This document shows, in pieces, positions 61,436-64,000 of a stretch of 64,000 nucleotides of DNA. The notes below the pieces were generated by a model, which saw only the letters and a program-made list of their open reading frames with translations, did not search any database and was not told the DNA's origin. This DNA is from Lacticaseibacillus kribbianus (GTDB lineage: Bacteria > Bacillota > Bacilli > Lactobacillales > Lactobacillaceae), in NCBI RefSeq assembly GCF_020180945.1, contig NZ_JAIPUL010000001.1:558001-622000 (forward strand), written 5' to 3'. The position numbers were made by a program, and so were the translations under genes. The number at the start of each line of letters is the position of its first letter. Position 1 is the first letter of the stretch.

Positions 61436-61888
61436 ATGAACAAGACGGAGCGACAAACGGCGTTGGCGCGAATCATCAACCAAAAGGCCATCGGCACCCA
61501 GGACGAACTCCTGACGGCCCTGCGCGAGGCCGGCATCGACGCAACGCAGGCCACCATCTCCCGCGACATCCGCGAGATGCGCGTGGTCAAGGCGCAAGAC
61601 GCCACCGGCACCGTGCGCTACACCCTGTACCGCGGCGATTCGGAGTCCCAGCTCGAGCGGCTGGGCGACTCGATTCGCGAGGTCGGTTTGGGCATTACCC
61701 GCGTCGAATTCTTGAACGTGATCAAGACGCTGCCGAGCAACGGCAACCTGCTGGCGGCGATTCTCGACGAGATCAATTTCCCGCAGGTGGTCGGCACTGT
61801 CGCCGGGCATGACACCATCGTGGTGATCAGCCCGAGCGTCGAGGCTGCCATCTGGTTCAACACCCAGTACCAAAAGGCGTTCGCCTGA
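61436..61888 (+). CDS. argR: Arginine repressor
   Basis: 150 residues. N-terminal winged helix with TQDELLTALREAGIDATQATISRDIREM, C-terminal hexamer/arginine domain with VVGTVAGHDTIVVISPS. It represses arginine biosynthesis or regulates catabolism with arginine as cofactor. The ribosome site (GGCGGTG) is weak; it is coupled to argS, 11 nt upstream. Its transcription terminator has been separated from it by an ISL3 insertion. Confidence 0.94.
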   Translation: MNKTERQTALARIINQKAIGTQDELLTALREAGIDATQATISRDIREMRVVKAQDATGTVRYTLYRGDSESQLERLGDSIREVGLGITRVEFLNVIKTLPSNGNLLAAILDEINFPQVVGTVAGHDTIVVISPSVEAAIWFNTQYQKAFA

Positions 61889-61892
61889 CCAA

Positions 61893-61900
61893 CGTAAAAG
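61893..61900 (+). repeat. Target site duplication of ISL3 element, left copy
   Basis: CGTAAAAG, repeated exactly at 63362-63369 on the other side of the element. Confidence 0.9.
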
Positions 61901-63361
61901 GGCTCTGCGTCAACTGGTGTTGAAGAATAATTTGATATTTTCTGGGAGTTCCTCTTTGGAGGGGCTCTTTTGTTATTTATGCGATAATCTGGTAGATCCG
62001 CTCGAAGAAGTGAGCTTGGTCTCTGAATCCATAGCACGATCGCTTGAGCGCTTTGATCTTGCGATTAATCCCTTCAAGTGGACCGTTGGAACGCCAACTG
62101 TCCGCTGCCGCCAGAATTCCAGCCTGGTTCGATTTGAGCGTGCGGATTGCGGTGTCCATTTCGGTTCCGGTTGACTCGTAGTGTTCAAGTAACTGCCACA
62201 ACCGCCGCGGATTGTGGCCCATCAAGGCATCGTGAAGCGCTTGGTAGGTTTCGCATACTGTGGCCAACCGAGGGTTGGCGGTGAACGCCACATCTAGGGC
62301 GCCCTGTTCCGTGATATGCTCGTTCAGCCCACGCATGTATTTGGTGTGTATCGCGTCCGGTGCGGCCTTGTGGAAGAGCCGCCACTGATGTTTAAGAATA
62401 CGGTAGACTCGGCTCGTTTTGTCGTCGAGCTGCTTAAGCGTTGCGACGCGCACAGTGTCCACCGCGTGACCGAGCAACTGAACGATATGGAAGCGATCGA
62501 TGATGAGCTGGGCATTGGGGAAAACTTGGTGGATAAAAGCTTGGTAGGAGGCGTTCATGTCCATTGTGATGGTCTGAACGGCGGCGCGTTCTGCCGTGGA
62601 GTAGTTGGCAAGAAAGAAGTCCTTGATAGTCTTATTCAGACGGTCGCCAAGAAGCTTCACCAATCGATGGGTATCGCCATCAATACAGATGAAGGACATC
62701 ATATTCTGAGTTGATCGAAACTCGTCAAAACATAGGTTGGTCGGCAACTCCGGGCGACTGCGATGGTGGAGATGGGACTTGAGTTCTCGTCGAACTGTCG
62801 CTGCAGAGATACCCGTATTTTTGGCAATCACTGCTTCGGGGAGGGACTGCCTGGCAAGCTGTAGGACTGTTTGCTTGATTGAGTGGGCAATCGTGTCATT
62901 GTAGGCCACAAGCGGTGTCTCTGCGGAACAGGTACGATGGCAGGCCGAGCAGAGCCAGCGCTGTTTGGAAAGCTCAAGAAGCGTTGGAAGTTGACTGAGT
63001 GATTGAATGCGGATGTGTGTCGCCTTATGACCGTTAGGTCGCAACGCGTCTTCACCACAGTGAGGACAAGTATCGCGGTGGTAAGTGAGATCACACGCAA
63101 TGACGTGGTACTGAAGGCGCCGCTTGCCCCGGCCTCGGTAGCCGTCGTAAACTGCGGTTACATGAATGTTCTCGTATGGCAATCCCAGGACAGAGAGCGT
63201 AGAATCAAGGTTGGACATCACTAATACCTCGCTTTGTTTTAGGTTTGGTCGCTTGGAGCGAAGAACGGGTGCTAGATGGTGCCCTTTTATTTTGCGCTGT
63301 TATTGAAAAAAGGTCTACACTCTCGGCGTTGGAATTCTCCAACACCAGAAAGTGTAGACCC
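61901..63361 (-). mobile_element. ISL3 family insertion sequence (1461 bp)
   Basis: Left end GGCTCTGCGTCAACTGGTGT (to 61928) and right end GGGTCTACACTTTCTGGTGT (read from 63361 inward) share GG-TCT-C and CTGGTGTTG-AGAAT as terminal inverted repeats. An exact 8-bp target duplication (CGTAAAAG) flanks it, which is the ISL3 size. One full transposase gene. Its base composition is lower in GC than the host, so it came from a lower-GC relative. The right end additionally forms a palindrome (63313-63360) based on GGTCTACACT/AGTGTAGACC. Confidence 0.92.
61977..63218 (-). CDS. ISL3 family transposase
   Basis: 413 residues, apparently intact. N-terminal zinc ribbon (CPHCGEDALRPNGHKA, CSACH), helix-turn-helix (ESAVIAKNTGISAATVRREL-like region), then the DDE catalytic core: Asp in LCFDEFRST, Asp in TITMDMNASY with IIDRFHIVQLLGHAV, and Glu in GPLEGINRKIKALKR. 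GAGG precedes the ATG at 63218; the GTG one codon earlier is possible. Members move the element by cut-and-paste or copy mechanisms. Confidence 0.93.
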   Translation of the reverse strand: MSNLDSTLSVLGLPYENIHVTAVYDGYRGRGKRRLQYHVIACDLTYHRDTCPHCGEDALRPNGHKATHIRIQSLSQLPTLLELSKQRWLCSACHRTCSAETPLVAYNDTIAHSIKQTVLQLARQSLPEAVIAKNTGISAATVRRELKSHLHHRSRPELPTNLCFDEFRSTQNMMSFICIDGDTHRLVKLLGDRLNKTIKDFFLANYSTAERAAVQTITMDMNASYQAFIHQVFPNAQLIIDRFHIVQLLGHAVDTVRVATLKQLDDKTSRVYRILKHQWRLFHKAAPDAIHTKYMRGLNEHITEQGALDVAFTANPRLATVCETYQALHDALMGHNPRRLWQLLEHYESTGTEMDTAIRTLKSNQAGILAAADSWRSNGPLEGINRKIKALKRSCYGFRDQAHFFERIYQIIA

Positions 63362-63369
63362 CGTAAAAG
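63362..63369 (+). repeat. Target site duplication of ISL3 element, right copy
   Basis: CGTAAAAG, identical to 61893-61900. It is also the foot of the terminator stem below. Confidence 0.9.
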
Positions 63370-63449
63370 CACGCCTGCGCAGCCAAGTGCACTCGGCCCT
63401 GTCACGTACAGGACCAGCGCACAGATGGCTGGCAGGCGTGCTTTTTGCG
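63362..63449. terminator. Long bidirectional terminator, host sequence at the IS insertion site
   Basis: CGTAAAAGCACGCCTGC (63362-63378) pairs with GCAGGCGTGCTTTTTGCG (63432-63449). Inner stems are CAGCCA/TGGCTG and CCTGT/ACAGG. Before the insertion it would have served both argR and the convergent pseudouridine synthase gene. Confidence 0.8.
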
Positions 63450-63457
63450 TTAACCGG

Positions 63458-64000
63458 TCAGAACGGTACGGGGCAGCTCAGGCTGAGACGCTGCGTGCTC
63501 AGCGGTCGGGTGAGCGTCAGCGCGTCGGCGTGCAGCATCAGGCGCGGCGCTGCGTCGTCCGGGTTGTACAGCGGATCGCCCAGGATGGGAAAACACAGGG
63601 ACGCGAGGTGGACGCGCAGCTGGTGGGTGCGGCCGGTTTCAAGCGTCAGCCGGACGCGGTCGAAGGCGGCGGTGCGCGCCAGCACCCGGTAGTGGGTGAC
63701 GGCGGGCAGGCCGTCCGGGCGCACGCGGCGCTTGCGCTTGTCCGTTGGGTCCAGCCCGATCGGCGCGTCGATTGTCCCGACCGCCGGCAGTCCGGGGCGC
63801 ACCAGCGCGACGTAGCTTCTGGCCATCGTTTTGTCTCCCAGCTCCTGGTTCAGGATGCCCTGGGTCAGCGGGTCCCTGGCGATCAGGGTCAGCCCCGACG
63901 TCAGCATGTCCAGCCGGTGGGTGATGAACGCCGGCCGCGGGGCAAGCCTTGCGGCGACGCGGTTCATCAGGGTGCCGGTCTCGCCCGGCTGGTTGGGGTG
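63458..64000 (-). CDS. RluA family pseudouridine synthase (5' end outside window)
   Basis: The visible 181 residues start mid-protein (HPNQPGETGTLMNRVAARL) and run to the stop at 63458. Catalytic motif THRLDMLTSGLTLIARD (Asp nucleophile), RSYVALVRP, VRLTLETGRTHQLRVHLASLCFPILGDPLY. This is the RluA/RluD pattern for isomerising uridines in rRNA or tRNA. Which RNA site is modified cannot be said. The N-terminal part, with or without an S4 domain, lies beyond base 64000. Confidence 0.9.
   Translation of the reverse strand, partial: HPNQPGETGTLMNRVAARLAPRPAFITHRLDMLTSGLTLIARDPLTQGILNQELGDKTMARSYVALVRPGLPAVGTIDAPIGLDPTDKRKRRVRPDGLPAVTHYRVLARTAAFDRVRLTLETGRTHQLRVHLASLCFPILGDPLYNPDDAAPRLMLHADALTLTRPLSTQRLSLSCPVPF

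Overview
The window is a gene-dense, high-GC (about 60-65 %) chromosomal segment of a Firmicute. The gene set points to a lactic acid bacterium of the family Lactobacillaceae, probably one of the high-GC lineages such as Lacticaseibacillus: ClpE with CtsR and CIRCE operators, ptsHI, Spx, MecA, DUF1827 and DUF3284 proteins, class Ib NrdEFI, an argS T-box, a Bce-type resistance module and an ISL3 element. The genus is an inference; no rRNA gene is present. Most genes have strong AGGAGG-type ribosome binding sites and TTG/GTG starts are frequent. High GC produces many long antisense open frames, which are left out.

Layout. 1-6.97 kb: tail of an unknown gene, a DUF3284 protein, a candidate small RNA, tRNA-Arg(CCU), an HEGTH membrane protein, a second candidate RNA, a MarR-regulated MacB-like ABC transporter, and two tandem EAL-domain proteins. 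7-12.3 kb: ribonucleotide reductase split into divergent nrdE and nrdF-nrdI with paired NrdR-like boxes, then a secreted protein with a sortase-like domain. 12.4-30 kb: housekeeping and regulatory genes (PepS, TetR, RlmD/RlmCD, Mga-like regulator, RecX, DUF402, AI-2E transporter, CNNM/CBS protein, RF3, SseB, MucBP/SH3 protein, DUF1827, acetyltransferase, PadR with a HAAS membrane protein). 29.7-34.5 kb: clpE, a small ORF and ptsH-ptsI. 34.9-47.2 kb: a ROK kinase and a complete purEKCSQLFMNHD operon with PurBox-like sites. 47.3-54.3 kb: nrdG, a Bce-like two-component system and ABC transporter, an ABM-like protein and a metallo-beta-lactamase-fold protein. 54.4-57.7 kb: spx, mecA and sdaAB-sdaAA. 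57.8-64 kb: pyrD, tRNA-Gly(CCC), a T-box, argS-argR, an intact ISL3 insertion with an 8-bp target duplication, and the 3' part of a pseudouridine synthase gene.

Functional threads. Stress response is represented by clpE under apparent dual CtsR/HrcA control and by spx next to mecA, its likely adaptor partner. Nucleotide supply is represented by the pur operon, pyrD and aerobic and anaerobic reductase genes. Cell-envelope functions include the Bce module, MacB-like exporter, sortase-like protein and MucBP protein.

The non-coding content is rich. There are three candidate small RNAs with their own promoters and terminators, a leader terminator before the second EAL gene, and a start-stop mini-ORF before prfC. 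A dispersed ~120-125 bp hairpin repeat lies in four intergenic regions and shows compensatory base changes. The ISL3 element has landed in the foot of a terminator shared by argR and the next gene. No prophage, CRISPR array or complete unknown defence system was seen.
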